NCBI GenBank assembly: GCA_030374805.1 | Contig: JARGSG010000086.1 | Location: 62,001-126,000 of the forward strand | Length of the DNA: 64,000 bases | Direction: 5' to 3' | Origin: Gracilaria gracilis | Taxonomy: Eukaryota > Rhodophyta > Florideophyceae > Gracilariales > Gracilariaceae | Shown here: positions 45,990-58,183 of the stretch, one piece after another | Layout: every line of letters begins with the position of its first letter | Position numbering within the stretch: the stretch's first letter is position 1 | Made by a program: the position numbers and the translations under genes | The notes under the pieces: model-generated | What the model was told of the DNA's origin: nothing | The model's database searches: none | The model's input: the letters and a program-made list of their open reading frames with translations, nothing else

Positions 45990-46977
45990 ACAACCTCTAA
46001 TATTGCCTTCTGTGTCAGGGCGCGGGTATCTGAAATTATGTGCTGCCGCCTGAGGTGGATAGGGTGGGTGTCGACGCGGTGGTGATTGCGAAGCGTCTAT
46101 GCTGCCTATGATGGAATAATACGGACAATCGCAATAGGCGTGGTGCGAGAAAGCGAGTACAGGTCGTGTGTATGGCAGTCATAGCACCCAACGAAAGTTG
46201 CTAAACAAGCGCTGCTCAACAAAAGGAGAACAAACAGACGAACAACAAACAAAATGCACTCATGTACATCCGCGTGTCTAACGCGCCGCCAGTTAAGACG
46301 GATGAGACCAACTGGATGCAGATGCAAGAGGTGGTATAAAACTCACCGGAAGTAGTGGAAAAATGAATCTGGTTGGCCAACACGCTCAGCGCATCGCCCG
46401 TGCGCGAGGCAGACGGGTTTCTGGGCTATCTGGCTGTGGTGGGAAGGACGTTCGCGTTCGGAAGCGTCACGGAATCGCTTCATAAGGCGACGGAAGCGGA
46501 TGTGGTGGGTGCTAGCACATGCTGTGGAGTGGATAGGGTGTCGCACGGTGGTTGTTTAATTTCGTTGGTCGGGACGTAGACGGCTGGTGACACAATTTGG
46601 ATGTTACAATGAGTCTAATATTGGGTTTGAATGGGAAGAATGGGCGGACTGGAATGAATGCGCGTGGGGAATGTATTATGACTGCGAGAGCATTTTTGGA
46701 GGAAGAAATAAGTATGGAATGAAGTGCGAACTGCACGATCACTATTTATCTAGGCCTAGCACAATCGGCGTTTGAGTCTGTTCGCTTCCTGAGTCTGATG
46801 GCGTCTGATCCTCGGCACTTTTGCCGATTTGCGGACATTTTATAACAGCGATACTGTCTCTTCGTCAAGCGGTTTTTTGTCGCGGGTGTGGTAGAAATGG
46901 TTAGTTAAAGAACTAATAGAATGATAAGAATTTGTCTTCGTACCTTGTACTGGACAAAAAACCATTATGGTGGCATT
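45990..46977. other. About 1 kb without a recognised gene
   Basis: Short frames on both strands only. CAGGGCGCGGG near 46017 resembles a hAT terminus in style, but no partner was found upstream of hAT2. Confidence 0.4.
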
Positions 46978-47525
46978 GTGTCTGTGTATTACGCACGCAA
47001 ATAGGGGAGTCCGAAGCGGTCTTGAGACGGGAGCGGCGGAAGCGTACAGTCGTGTGACTGTAATGAGTCTGAACGGTGAGGGAGGGCGGAAGCACCGGGC
47101 CGTCGAAGGGAGAGTGGACGGTCGGTATCACCAAGCGCGTACAGGCGCGGGCAAAAGGGTACGAACGGTATGAGAAACCTTACTAGAACTACCATGCGGT
47201 CTATCGTTAGCGCAAGCTGGCGAGGAAGACGTTCGGCAGAAGATGCTTGCCGTTTACGGTTGGGAGGCAGCGAGATCCGAGCTACAACTAAATATCGGGT
47301 TTGGGCCCCCTACTGACTACTGTACGATCGATCTAATTTGGTTTGTCACTACCCAACTTGCACATGTGTCCAACTTGTACGCTGTGCCAACCCGTCCGGC
47401 ACTCGATCACCAGATCGTACACGTGGCGGTGCCACTGCACCGTCCCATCGTGCACTACCACTTTGTACGTGAACGGCCAATCGGATACGCTGCGCACGAA
47501 CTCGGGCCCCCTACAGTACAGTGTC
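46978..47525. repeat. Target-site duplication GTGTC flanking the solo LTR
   Basis: GTGTC at 46978-46982 and again at 47521-47525 directly abut the LTR at 46983-47520. Confidence 0.9.
46983..47520 (-). repeat. Solo LTR of Gypsy family A (copy A3)
   Basis: 538 bp aligning with the LTRs at 5574-6112, 49109-49660 and 58184-58736, with ends TGTGTATTAC and CTACAGTACA. No gag or pol lies on either side and a perfect 5-bp duplication flanks it. This is the product expected when the two LTRs of a full insertion recombine. It is more diverged than the A2 LTRs. Confidence 0.9.
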
Positions 47526-47655
47526 GTTAAAAGCGCCCGTCCACATTGGCATTTATGGTACACAACAAACCCAGGCCGGAACAGGGAACTGTCTGTCGGA
47601 ACATCACTGTTTGTCGTGGCCAGAAGTCGGTCCTGTATTTTGGTGTAGTTAAGGT

Positions 47656-47838
47656 ATGGGTATTGGGCGCCTTACTGGGTTTGTTGCTCAAGATGTTGTT
47701 GTGTTTGTGGTAGAAAAAAAAAGGAACTTAGAGAGGCGTATTCGGTACAAAGACATTCACTCTGTTGGCTACGAAGGAGAAACTGGTGAATTTTGGTTTG
47801 TCTCACGTTGTGCTGTTAAAAATGCTTCCAAAGCGTGA
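47656..47838 (+). CDS. Small 60-codon frame, unknown
   Basis: ATG at 47656, stop at 47836. The product MGIGRLTGFVAQDVVVFVVE continues with a basic stretch encoded partly by a run of nine A, then RRIRYKDIHSVGYEGETGEF. I do not recognise it. It may be a fragment of an older gene interrupted by the A3 insertion or a chance frame. Confidence 0.2.
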   Translation: MGIGRLTGFVAQDVVVFVVEKKRNLERRIRYKDIHSVGYEGETGEFWFVSRCAVKNASKA

Positions 47839-48007
47839 GATATTTGCCCCACCTTGCGGTCGTCCGCCCGCAACCGAAGTTTGTTCCATTTGTGTCCTTG
47901 TTAACTTACGTAATGACTGTTCCTAATTGGTCAGAACTGTTACGCTTGTCTTTTTGCACAAGATTGCTTTAACCCTATACAGGCATACAACACAAATGAA
48001 GGTGACG

Positions 48008-48790
48008 TGTAGAGCAACGCCATTCGCGGTACTTAGCCATTTTCACGAGTCATATATACCTCATCCGTGATAGTAGCTCCTGGCTCTCTCTATGTGGAGA
48101 TACTGGACCCTTCGTACAGGAGGATGGCATCCAAACTGGACCTTGGCACCCTTGGTAAGATGAGTACAAATTATACATGTGTGCGTGCGCATGGCACCCG
48201 TCGTAGGGGAATTTCTAGACATAATTTACTTTATTTAGTGCACGACCTTATAGTCGGATTGCCGACACTATAGTATATGACTTGGTGATCTCGGGCCATC
48301 CCGGTGAAGTAAACGCTAACAAGCGAGTGTTCGGCTCTGACTCAGGAACCCCTGGTACTCGGTAAACTCCCCGCGGAGAGCCGACTCCTTGCGCAGGACT
48401 AGTCACCTACATCGTGGAGCTTCCAGCACGTCCACCGTCAGTGTGTCATTTTAACCACATGTGTGTTTGTGTTCTTCCCCCGTATTGTACAGGTATCGCT
48501 CCCCCGCATACCGGGGTCGCCCCTTTTGTCCTGCTTTGGCCTTGATCGCGGCCTTGCCAGTCGCGGTCCGTGTCCCCACTAACGTGCGCCCCCGTCCCAC
48601 TTCTGTGACGTCATCACCGACTCCGTCGCCGTATAGATCCGACTTCTTGGTTTCTACGCCTGGTCGCTCGTCGAGACGGTGAGTCCCGGTCTTGCACCTG
48701 GCTAGCGCACTCACCACAGGTGGCTCTGTTCGTCGCATTACCCTCTCTAGAGGAAGGCCCCAAACACCTTCGTGTGTCTTCTCCCTGTCA
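48008..48790 (+). repeat. LTR-like repeat, family C, copy 2 (783 bp)
   Basis: Full-length match to 14141-14923 with the same TGTAGAGCAACG start and a CA end, followed by GGGTTTTGCACCACATGACG, related to the sequence after copy 1. Conserved features include the TGACGTCATCA word (near 48606) and GTGAGTCCCGGTCTT. Left flank GTGAC and right flank GGGTT do not match, so no target duplication. Confidence 0.6.
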
Positions 48791-49108
48791 GGGTTTTGCA
48801 CCACATGACGCATTTTGGTTTTCCATTGAAATAGTACGAAAACGAAACAGAAGCATGTGACAGACAAAGTTTTTAAGATGAGGGGTGTGACGCAAGGGTC
48901 AAGGAGAAAATTTAGTCGAGTCTTCTAACGTTGGTCTCCACCACACACAAACCCTCCATGCATCTAAAACCCACCGTGGCCATTTTCAACTCTCATATCC
49001 ATTGCGCGCAATTACACAACCCGAACATTGAAAACCTACCCTGGCCAGTTGCTCATCCTGTCGACACTTGCATAACCCCCATCTACACATTGAGATTTCG
49101 ACAATATC
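48791..49108. other. Interval between LTR C2 and element A2; no gene seen
   Basis: It carries the post-LTR sequence of family C at its left edge and ordinary non-coding sequence after it. ATATC at 49104-49108 is the left target duplication of A2. Confidence 0.4.
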
Positions 49109-49660
49109 TGTGGTATAATGTACGAAAAGGGGGAGAGTCCGAAGCGGTCTTGAGACGGGAGCGGCGGCGGCGTACAGTCGTGTAACTGTAATGAGTCCGA
49201 ACGGGGAGAAGGGGCGGAAGCACCGGGCGGTCGAGGGGAGAGTGGACGACTGGTATCACCAGGCACGTACAGGAACGTGCGTAAGGGTACGAACGGTCTG
49301 ATAAACCCGATAAAGGAGTAGCCGTGCGGTCTATTGTAACACAAGTTGACAAGGAAGACGTTCGGCAGAAGATGCTTGTCGTTTACGATTGGGGGCCTCG
49401 GGAGATCCGAACTACAACTAAATATCGGTCTGGGCCCCATTACTAACTACTGTACGATCGGTCTAATTTGCATTGTCACCACCCAGCACCACACAATCAC
49501 CACACGTGTCCAACTTGTACGCTCGGCCAACCCGTCCGGCACTCGACCACCAAATCGTACACGTGGCGGTGCCACTGCACTGGCCAACCGGGCACTACCC
49601 CTTGGTACGTGAACGGCCCATCGGATAAGCTGCGCACCAACTCGGGCCCACTATACTACA
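49109..49660 (-). repeat. 3' LTR of A2 (left end)
   Basis: Starts TGTGGTATAATG and ends CCACTATACTACA on the plus strand. It differs from the right LTR at about eight positions (for example GGCGGCGGCG against GGCGGCAGCG, and one missing G in the ATATCGGTCTGG region), roughly 1.4 percent, so the insertion is recent. Confidence 0.95.
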
Positions 49661-49673
49661 GATCCCCCTCCTA
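49661..49673 (-). other. Polypurine tract of A2
   Basis: The minus strand reads TAGGAGGGGGATC directly before the 3' LTR. Such a purine run primes plus-strand DNA synthesis in LTR elements. Confidence 0.75.
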
Positions 49674-51673
49674 CACTTGCGCTCCGCCCTCGGAGTGCCG
49701 CGCAGCGTCGCTGAGTCGCTACGCCTATGTCCGCGTGGTCGAGAGGGCGCCATCGCATCCGTTCGGAAAATTTGCCCGAGAAGGGCGGGGCGAAGCCATG
49801 CCAAAATTTCCTGAGCGGGAGCGACGAAAGTAGCCTGAGTACGTGTGGTGGAGACCAAACCGAGCGGAACGATATGCGCTGGCACGCAAACGGCAGATCG
49901 AAGACGCATTACGCGTCACTCAGAGTGTACGCGACGGCGTATAACTGTGCAGACCACAGGTGCCCGTTTGAGCGGTGTCGACGTCCCTGACACTCCATAC
50001 GCACGAGTCCGATCGGAGGTATACCTCCCGTCCCTTCGGACGTCCACGACGGACACCATACGGAGCGTATTGAGCGGAGCTTATAAGCTCTGAGCTACGC
50101 CGACAGCGAGGTGTCCGCGTGGTGCTACCCGTTTGGGAATACACACCAAGTTCATACCGAGTCCACACGGTGAACAGGACGCCGCAGTGTCCGTTTGGAA
50201 AATTAGCCCGGAAAGGGCGGGGCGAAGCCATGGCAAAATTTTCATTACGGAGGAACGAAATGGCGTAACCATGGCGGGAGAAAAGCGACAAACCGAACGG
50301 ATCAGCGCCGAGCAGGGGCACGCAGTGCCATCGGCATGAAACTCCGTGCGTTGAACGAATGAGGCTGCCTCGTGCAAGACTGCACCGAACGTGCGCGTCT
50401 CCGATCGTCGAAGCGCCGTACGTAAAGGTAAGATTGGAGATATCCGTTCGGGAAAGGTGCCCATCACGGGCGGGGCGAAGCTACGCCCAATTTTCCGAAG
50501 TTGACTGTAGAAGATACTGTACGAATGGACTCGTCGCGGGGCGCTCACCGTGTTACGTACGAGCGGACATATCGACGGATGCTGACCGCAGCGAAGGCGT
50601 GTGGGTATCCGAATCGGCACGTACGGTTCGTCTCGAAGGAGAACGTCCGACGGGTGCCCGAATCGGCGCGCACGGTACGTCTCGAAGGAGAACGTCCAGT
50701 GGACGGTTCCTTAGCGGTCTGGCGTTTGCCTCGTTAGTGCGATTACGTCGTGTCCGTATCCGTAAGCCACGTTCGTGAATGGACTGACGGTCGAAGGACC
50801 GTCAGTTCTCATCATGACCGTACGGGCGAGGGGCGTTCGTGGGAGTAAGGTGCGACCGTACGAATTGGACGCGATGCGGTGACAGAGGTCCAGCGGTGAC
50901 AGTCACAGTGTGATACGGCGCACGGTCCGAAGGGAAGCGCTCGCGCCAGCCAGACGAGTCTTCCAGCAATGACGCGCACCAGTCGGGCTCAAAAAAATTG
51001 CGAATTACTCGGGCATGGAGCGTATGCGCCCCGCGCGTGCGTCAGTAACCGATTCGGTACACAGTATTGCGTGTAGAGGCGCGCGCGTGCGATCCAAAAA
51101 ATCACAACTATTTTGACCGTGCGGCGAGTCCAAATCGGGCATTTTGAGCGTCTGAAACGCCACCGTTTCGGAGCTAGCGGCCAAACACTGAATCGCCGTT
51201 TTTGCTACCGTACGGGCAGGCAATTTCCGCGACGGATTTTTTTGATTCGCCTTGCAAGTAACCGCACCGCGCTGCCCGCCTGGCTGCGCGTATGCGGCGG
51301 AAGAGCGCATGCAGTTCCGTTCGGGTACAGCAGACAGGTGACGTGGCGGTGTACGTCCGGCATTATGAAGAGGTGTTGCCGTCACGGGGCTGACGTGTCG
51401 TCCCGTACCGGTTCTCAACTATACCACATTCGTCCTTGCGGAGAACTGAAGAGCAATACTTCGTTCGTGCTCGCGATTGGTACCACGTCCGTTCGGAATT
51501 CTCAGCAAGTAGACAGTAGAGTAGGCGCGTTGTTCTCGAAAACACAACGCGATATGTTTCAAGTCGAAAAAGTAGATGCCACATAGCGTACGTCAACGGT
51601 TCAGTGTTTGTCCAGGCAAACCAATATCGCACGATAAAGGCAGTACATTCCGCTTCGAGCCGTAGCTCGAAGC
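49674..51673 (-). other. Long 3' untranslated region of A2 with internal repeats
   Basis: 2 kb between the pol stop and the polypurine tract without a supported gene. It holds three copies of a module of about 50 bp around GGGCGGGGCGAAGC, at 49759-49811, 50191-50241 and 50443-50496. It also holds a tandem pair with a 49-bp period at 50609-50648 and 50658-50697 (core GTCTCGAAGGAGAACGTCC). Open frames on both strands (such as 50081-50620 and 50359-50778) look like by-products of GC-rich repeats. Confidence 0.6.
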
Positions 51674-54600
51674 TCATGCATTACCAGCAAGTAGGTTCGG
51701 ACCTTGAGATCCACGCACTCTCCTTCCCCCTCCTGAAGGTGTTGCAGATACCGTACGGTTTCTGCGACGCCAGTAGCGGGCTATAAAGTGTTGGGGGATG
51801 TGTCCGGGTGGTTCGAAGGTGTCTTGATCCGTACGGTAACCGTGCCAGCGTACGCGGTATTGCTGTCCGTTCGGAGTGTCGCGATGGTCGACGACGCGTT
51901 CCACCACGCTCGGAACTGTTCCGGGCGGTGGGATACGTTGGTCGTCGACGGGTTCGTCCGCATACGGTCCTTCAGGGTCGGCAGCTACTGTGCCGCGTGT
52001 CCGTTCGGAAGTGACCGGTGTGGTTGTTGGCGGTGCGGTAGGAGCTTTTGTCACTCTGTCAATGCTGACGGTGTTGTGAATACCGTCTTGGTTCAGAGTG
52101 ACAGTAGCGTCCGTTGCGGATACAACCTTAAACGGGCCAACCGTCTTCGGTAATAGCTTCCGATACGTAGGTTCCTGATCCGTAAGGTCCTCCTCTGCGT
52201 TCTTGTAGTCCGGTCGGTCAACGAACACCTCTTCCCCAGCGGTAAAGCTCGGCGTGTACCGTTCGGACTTATCGAAGTTTTCCTTATAGCGCTGTTGGGC
52301 GCGGGTTAACTTTGTCCGAGCGCTCTGCAGCGTGGCCTGTAGGAGCTTGAGCGTGTAGCGTTTTAACCGAGCGGCAGTGGGCTGTGTAGGCGTCGTTGGG
52401 TCCAGTGACGTACTAGGCTCATCGAGCAGAACGCTCGGTGGCTTGCGCGTTAGCGCAACATCGAACGGTGCGGTACCGAGAGATCGATGGATCTGTAGGT
52501 TGTAGCCGTACGTAAGTGGTTGAACATATGCGTGCCAAGTGTTCTGGTGATCCGCTACGTAGTGGGGTAACCTCTCCACGAGTGTCTTGTTGAACCGTTC
52601 GGCCTGACCATTCGTTTGCGGGTGGTACGCGGTCGTTAGTACGTGTTTGGTCTCCAAGGCGGTGCACACAGTCTCGAAGAACTTAGAGACAAATTGAGTT
52701 CCGTTATCGGTTAGCAGATAGTTGGGAATTCCGTACGGATATACCCAGCTCTCCAAGAAGGCTTTCGCCACAGCGGGAGCTGTAGTTGACCGCATGGGTA
52801 TAGAGCGAGCTATCTTGCTAAACCGATCGGTTATAACCAGTATGTACTGGTAACCGTTTACGGACTTCGTGAATGGACCGACGATGTCCATCGCGACGAA
52901 TTCCAGCGGGCCGGCGGCGGGGAACAATTTCAACAGCTTCTGTGACTTGAAGTGTGTTCCCTTCGTCGCCGGGCATGTGCGACAATCCCGTACGGACTGG
53001 AATACGTCATTGGCCATATGCGGCCAGTAAAAGTCTCGACGGAGACTCTCATACATCCGAGTGGAGCCCGGATGGCCAACCAGACGGGGATAATGTGCCA
53101 AGTAGAGGACGCGTGCCTGCAGTGATGCAAGTACGACCTTCTGGATGGCAGCGTCCAGCGGGGCTTTGCGCACTATGAGTCCGTTTCGGTCAATGTCGAA
53201 CAGAGTGACACCGTTGCCGATGTCCTTCCGTACGGACTCGCAGAAAGGATCATCTGCTTGAGCTCGCACCAGCTCTTCGACCGTGACCGGAACGATATTG
53301 GTTTCCTCCGAGGTGACGGCAAGCACCTCGGGGATGCCAGCAGATTTCCGTTCGGGCGTTGGCCAGTCGACGCAAACGTCACTGTACTCATCACCGTCAA
53401 CGGTAATGTTGGTGATGAGGTAGCCATCGTCCGTACGGTCATTCTCCGTACGGTCATTCACTAGCAAGCAGGGGACCTCTTCGTCCAATGGGGTGTCATC
53501 TTTGCCATCCGTCCGGATCCGAGAAAGGGCATCAGCCGCTTGGTTCTTGATACCCGGACTGTGGACGACATCGTAGTCGTACTCCATTAGACGCAACCGC
53601 CACCTAGCCAGTCGTCCTGAAGCGTCCGCAAGGTTCAGTATCCACCTCAAGGAGTGGTGATCCGTTCGGACTGTGAACCTCTGACCTTCCAGGTACGGAC
53701 GGAGGTGCAGTATGGCCCAGACGACCGCAAGGCATTCCCGTTCGGTAGTCGAGTATTGCCGTTCGGTCTTGGATAGAGAGCGGCTCCAGTAACCGATCGG
53801 TAGCAAACCTCCGTCTGGCTGTTTCTGTAGCAGGGTGCATCCTACCTGTCGTTCGCATGCGTCCGTATCCAGAACGTACGGGTACCCTTGACGGGGAATG
53901 GCCAAAATGGGCGGGCGTATCAGTCTCTGACGTAACTCGTCAAAGGCTTCGTATTCCGTATCGGTCAATGTCTCAAACTTCGTGGGTTGCCCCTTCTCCA
54001 AATTGCGGTTCAATGGAGCCGCAATTCGGGCGAATTTTGCGACAAACCGACGGAAAACGTTACAGAGCCCCAAGAAGGATCGGAGCTCCGTCTGGGTCGT
54101 AGGCGGTTTAGCCTGCTTGATAGCGTTTTGTGTCTTAAGAGACACTTGTAGCTTGCCCGGTCGGATAACGTGGCCTAGATAGTCCACCGTGCCACTAAAG
54201 AAGTAGCACTTGTCCAGTCGGAGAGTAACACCAGCCGAACGGAGCATATGCAGTATGGTCCGCACATGGTCATAATGCTCTGCAACCGTCCGGGAATAGA
54301 TGATTACGTCATCAAGGTATACCAGTGCGTACTGCCATTTCACCCGTGAAAGGATGATATCGAGAGCACGCTGGAAAGTAGCCGGTGCGTTCTTGAGTCC
54401 AAACGGCATTCTCCTATAACGGTACAGTCCCATATGCGACGTGAACGTCGTTTTGTGCCGGTCGGCTTCATCCATTTCGGTCTGCCAATAACCACTGTTG
54501 GCGTCCAAAGTGGAGAAGATTTGTGCATCTCCAAGAGAGTCGATGTACTCGTCCATTCGGGGTAGTGGGTATGTGTCCCGTACGGTCGTAGCGTTCAACC

Positions 54601-55908
54601 GGCTGTAGTCGACGCAGAAGCGAAGGCTTCCGTCTTTCTTGAGCGCGAATACGACCGGACTGGCCCATTCTGCCGATGACGGTTCTATGACACCAGCAGC
54701 GAGCTGCTTTGTCACCTCCTTGCGTTCGAGTTCTCTCCGAGCGGGTCCGGCACGGTACGGCATCTGGAATATGGGCTTCGAGCCTGGTTCCAGATGGATG
54801 CGGTGCTTCGCTGCCGCAATCGTTCCGAGATGGCCGTCCCACATGTCCGCAAACGGTCGAAGTAGCTCAATGACTTTGTCCCGTTCGGTAACATACTCAG
54901 GACTGATCTGTACCTTGCCGGTCCAATCGTTCTCATCTTTCCGTACGGTTTCTTGCTCCTGTTCGGTATCCTTGTATTCCCGTTCGGAATTACTGCCCGA
55001 AATCGGAATGTGTTCCCCCTCCTTAGACTCGTCGCTCCGCGACGATGGTTGCGGAGTTATGAGCGCTACAGGAGATGGAAGGGCAAGTCCGAAAACGGTG
55101 TTCTTGTGTAAGTGAACCGAGGGGTCAGAAAAGTTCGCTACGCGAACGAGAAAGGGTACGTCCGGTCGGAGCTCCATAACTCCACCCGCAAGAAGTGTGA
55201 GTTCAAGCGTTGATCCCGTTCGGTGATGAGACTGTAGAAAGACCAAGCCGGACGTTTTGGTGGTTACCAAGACGTTCGTTTCCGACATTGGGGGTAGAAC
55301 AACCGGACGGGCGACGTGTATCTTATTAGATGGGGTTTCCCGTTCGGGTTCTGGTTCCGGCGCGGAAGGTGCATTTGGTCCGTAGGCGGAAGACTGTATA
55401 GACACCGGTTTGGAGTGTCGTAGGATTATTGTCCGTTTCGGTGGTAGTATTGCCAAGACGTACTTGTCAATAAAAGAGGTGCCAAGTAGTACACTGGTGG
55501 AGAGGTTAGAAACCACCAGGAACTGTACTCGTACGTTGAGGTCACCGATTCGGAACATAAGGGGGAGAACTCTCACGACATCCATGCGGTTCTTCGACGC
55601 GTCCGTAATTCGGGGTCTTACGTCCGGTCGGAGTTTTGAGCGCCATTTCGGAGGGAGATGGCGTTCGTGAACCAGACAAGGCCCGGCTCCGGTGTCAAGA
55701 ACTCCCGTTAACGGATACATAACTGCCGTGTTGAGGCCAACCGACACGTGCACCTTGTAGTTCGCGCTAGAGAAGAGGACCGTTTCGGCTTCAATATCCG
55801 TATCGGTCAGGTCACATGTCAGGACAGCGGGCTCCCCTCGGATGGAGTCTGTTCGGTCTGTCGCTGACGGGGCGAGGCTAGGCCTCTGTGGAGGAGGCGT
55901 TGCCTCTA
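51674..55908 (-). CDS. pol: Pol polyprotein of A2: protease, RT, RNase H, integrase, chromodomain
   Basis: Open for 1,359 codons from 55753 to the stop at 51674, and the frame stays open upstream across the gag stop, so it is probably made by -1 frameshifting from gag. Counting from 55753, the protease has LDTGAG with Asp20. RT has YLDDVIIYS with Asp481 and Asp482. RNase H (about 620-745) has LDTDACERQ. The integrase zinc region (about 880-925) has HYPRLVGHPGS and CRTCPATKG. The integrase triad is Asp956 (AMDIVGPF), Asp1016 (LLTDNGTQF) and Glu1052 (NGQAERFNKT), with DD35E spacing. A chromodomain-like end (QYRVRWHGYRTDQDTFEP) lies at about 1285-1335. No break is visible. Confidence 0.95.
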
Positions 55909-58116
55909 CGCTTCCTCCCGGTCGTTTTCCTGGTCGGGAACAGGGTCCTCGACCAGCATAGCAGCCTGTGTCGGTCTTGGTGAGTACGTCTGGCGAGGCT
56001 GTCCGCCCTGGCGATACCCTACGTTGTCCCTTGGGGTATCAGGTTTCCGTCCGGTCTGGTAGGCACTGTAATAGCCTTCCTCGCGGCGTTGTTGATAATT
56101 AGCCTCCCGTATGGCCAACAGCTTCTCCTTTAGGTCCGGCGGGAGCAACTGACAGCAGTTGTGCTCCCGTGAGAGGCAAATCCGACACGGTCTAACTGGT
56201 GCCTGCCCCTGGGATTGTTGCACCCGGAAGCTGACAGGGCTGGGGTAAGACCGAACGGACTGAGCAGGCGTTGAAGCCGAGGGCGTTGTGGGGGGCGAGG
56301 GCATGGAGGACGCGCGGGACACCGCGAGGACATGTTCCCCGTCTTCATCCGATACGGAATAGATCGATTCCGACGGGGTATCGATACTGTGAACCTTCCG
56401 GGCGGTACGAGAAGATTCTTTCCGAGCGGTTGGCTTTCGAGTATCGACACGAACGGACTGTCGACGTGAGGCACGATGGATGTCTCCGTACGATTCCGCG
56501 TAACTGGCGAGTGCATCGTATCCGATATTGGGATGCGAGGTGAAGTGATTCCTCACCTTTGACCGTATGACGGCAAGGAGACCTTCGACGAAGATCTCCT
56601 TCAAATTCCGATCCGTAAAGACATTTCCGCAACGGAGGGCTTTCGTCCAGAGCTTCTGGGCGAGTTCCGTTTCGGACATGCCTGACGCTTGGCGGTAGAG
56701 GGTGACCTCTGCGGCCGCGTCGGCAATGATCTCATCCGTTGCGTACGTGGTCAACAGAAAGTTGACTACCTTTTCGTACGTGTGGAGAGACTCATCCCGA
56801 GTACGGTCGACAGCGCCAGACTCACCTTCGAGCCGAGACTGAACCAGAGCATGCGCCGGTCCGGTCAAGTAAAACTGGAAACACCAGAGAGCTGCCCCCT
56901 CAGTGAGTCAGTTATGGTTGCAAGCGGTTTTAAACCGCTGTAAGAAATTGAGCACCGATATCGGATCCGTCCCAGAAAAGGAATGGCCCTTCATCTGGAC
57001 ATTCAATTTCTTTTGGTAGCGCGCAATCTTGCGCGCCACCCGCGAATTGTACGTCTGGCTCCTTCGAAGCAACCTGTACGTACGGTAGTCCACCACTTTG
57101 GCGAACTTCTCGTTCAAGGGCCTGATGCATTTCAGCATCAACCTGTCCGAACGGGAACGATACCGATCGGACTTCCCCCTCCGTCGAGGGCTGCGGGAGT
57201 GTCGGTCGACTTCCGAATCCGTGCGGTCGTCATCCGACGATGACTCCAAAGAGTCCGAGTCCGTTCTGGCTGATCGTCGCCTTCTCTGGCGGTGACGATC
57301 CTTCCGTTTACGGGGCGCGTCATCCGAATCGGAACTTCCGCTCGGTCTACCGCCTCTGCGGCGGCGATTCCTCCTCTCGTCGGAGGAATCTCCTGAGCTT
57401 CCGTTCGGATCATCCTGCGGACTGACTGGCGGGAGATACACTCCGGTCGGACCCTTCGTCGGGCCCTTCTTCAGTTCCGGTCGGTGTTCCCTCTCGCCGC
57501 TAGCGGGTGCATTGTCCGTACGGTCAATAAAAGATTTGGGTGGGTGGGTCGGTAGCTGAGCTACCAGTGCGGCCAGTGTACTGTTCAGAGCTGACGTAGC
57601 AGGTTCCGAACGGTCTGTCTTCAGGATATTCCTGACCATATCGTGTACGATCGGTGGGATATCCTGGTGCAGAAGCGCCGGGATTCGGTCCTTGAGGTAC
57701 GTCTCCACGGCCATGGGGACGTGGAGCTCAATTTCCGTTCGGAGACTCTGCAGGGCGTAGGGAGCGATCCCTGCCCAGAGTTCCCGTGCGGTAGTCCGTT
57801 CGGTAAGGAGTGGCGGCGCGGGGCCAGCTTTGCCCCGCGGCGTCTTCTCCGTTCCGGGAGAGGGGGCGAGCGCAATTGCCTCGTCCTCGTTCCGTTCGGA
57901 CTTTGACCTATTACGTGCGGAACCGTCTCGGATAATCCGTTCGGGCTCCTCTGAAGGCGTGACGTAGGCCGTCGCGTTACTTCGGGTGCTCTGGCGGCCA
58001 ACCGAAGCGGCATCCGAAGGGGCGCGAATGGCGACCGGTACGGACGTTGCGGAGTCTTTCTCGACCAAAGACCCTTCACCCACTTCTCCGTGCGGACAAT
58101 GACTCATACTGTACAT
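55906..58116 (-). pseudogene. gag: gag of A2 with one premature stop
   Basis: The first ATG after the LTR is at 58114-58116 (MYSMSHCPHGEVGEGSLVEK). The frame runs 736 codons to a TAG at 55906, broken only by TGA at 56908-56910, where the older copy A1 has a glycine codon (NHNGLTEG). The middle is acidic and then Arg/Ser-rich (RRRRGGRPSGSSDSDD), followed by a capsid-like region (VVDYRTYRLLRRSQTYNS) and a cysteine patch CRICLSREHNCCQL in the nucleocapsid position. The single stop would block the capsid C-terminus and downstream pol unless read through. Confidence 0.9.
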
Positions 58117-58170
58117 ATCGGTTCCACGATCGGTTCTGCTGCTCCGTACGGTCTCGAATCCCACTTCTAA

Positions 58171-58183
58171 GTCGGGAGACCAA
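58171..58183 (-). other. Primer-binding site of A2
   Basis: Directly inside the 5' LTR the minus strand reads TTGGTCTCCCGAC, with the TGG expected to pair with a tRNA CCA end one base in. The same position in A1 reads TTGGTCTCCCAAC. The tRNA partner was not identified. Confidence 0.65.

Noticed and set aside
46106-46327. Minus-strand frame with a hydrophobic, signal-peptide-like run
   Set aside because: No in-frame ATG at its head, only 73 codons, and no downstream mature protein.
49759-50496. Spaced GGGCGGGGCGAAGC repeats as a CRISPR-like array
   Set aside because: Only three copies, with spacers of about 380 and 200 bp, inside a eukaryotic retroelement untranslated region.
50081-50778. 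Opposed open frames of about 140-180 codons in the A2 3' region as an extra gene
   Set aside because: Both strands are open because of GC-rich repeats, the proteins show no motif, and the modules repeat elsewhere in the region.
58141-58183. tRNA-like T-arm (TCGAATCC) next to the A2 primer-binding site
   Set aside because: Counting back from the CCA position, the T-loop would fall in the wrong place and the stems do not pair, so it is not a tRNA remnant.
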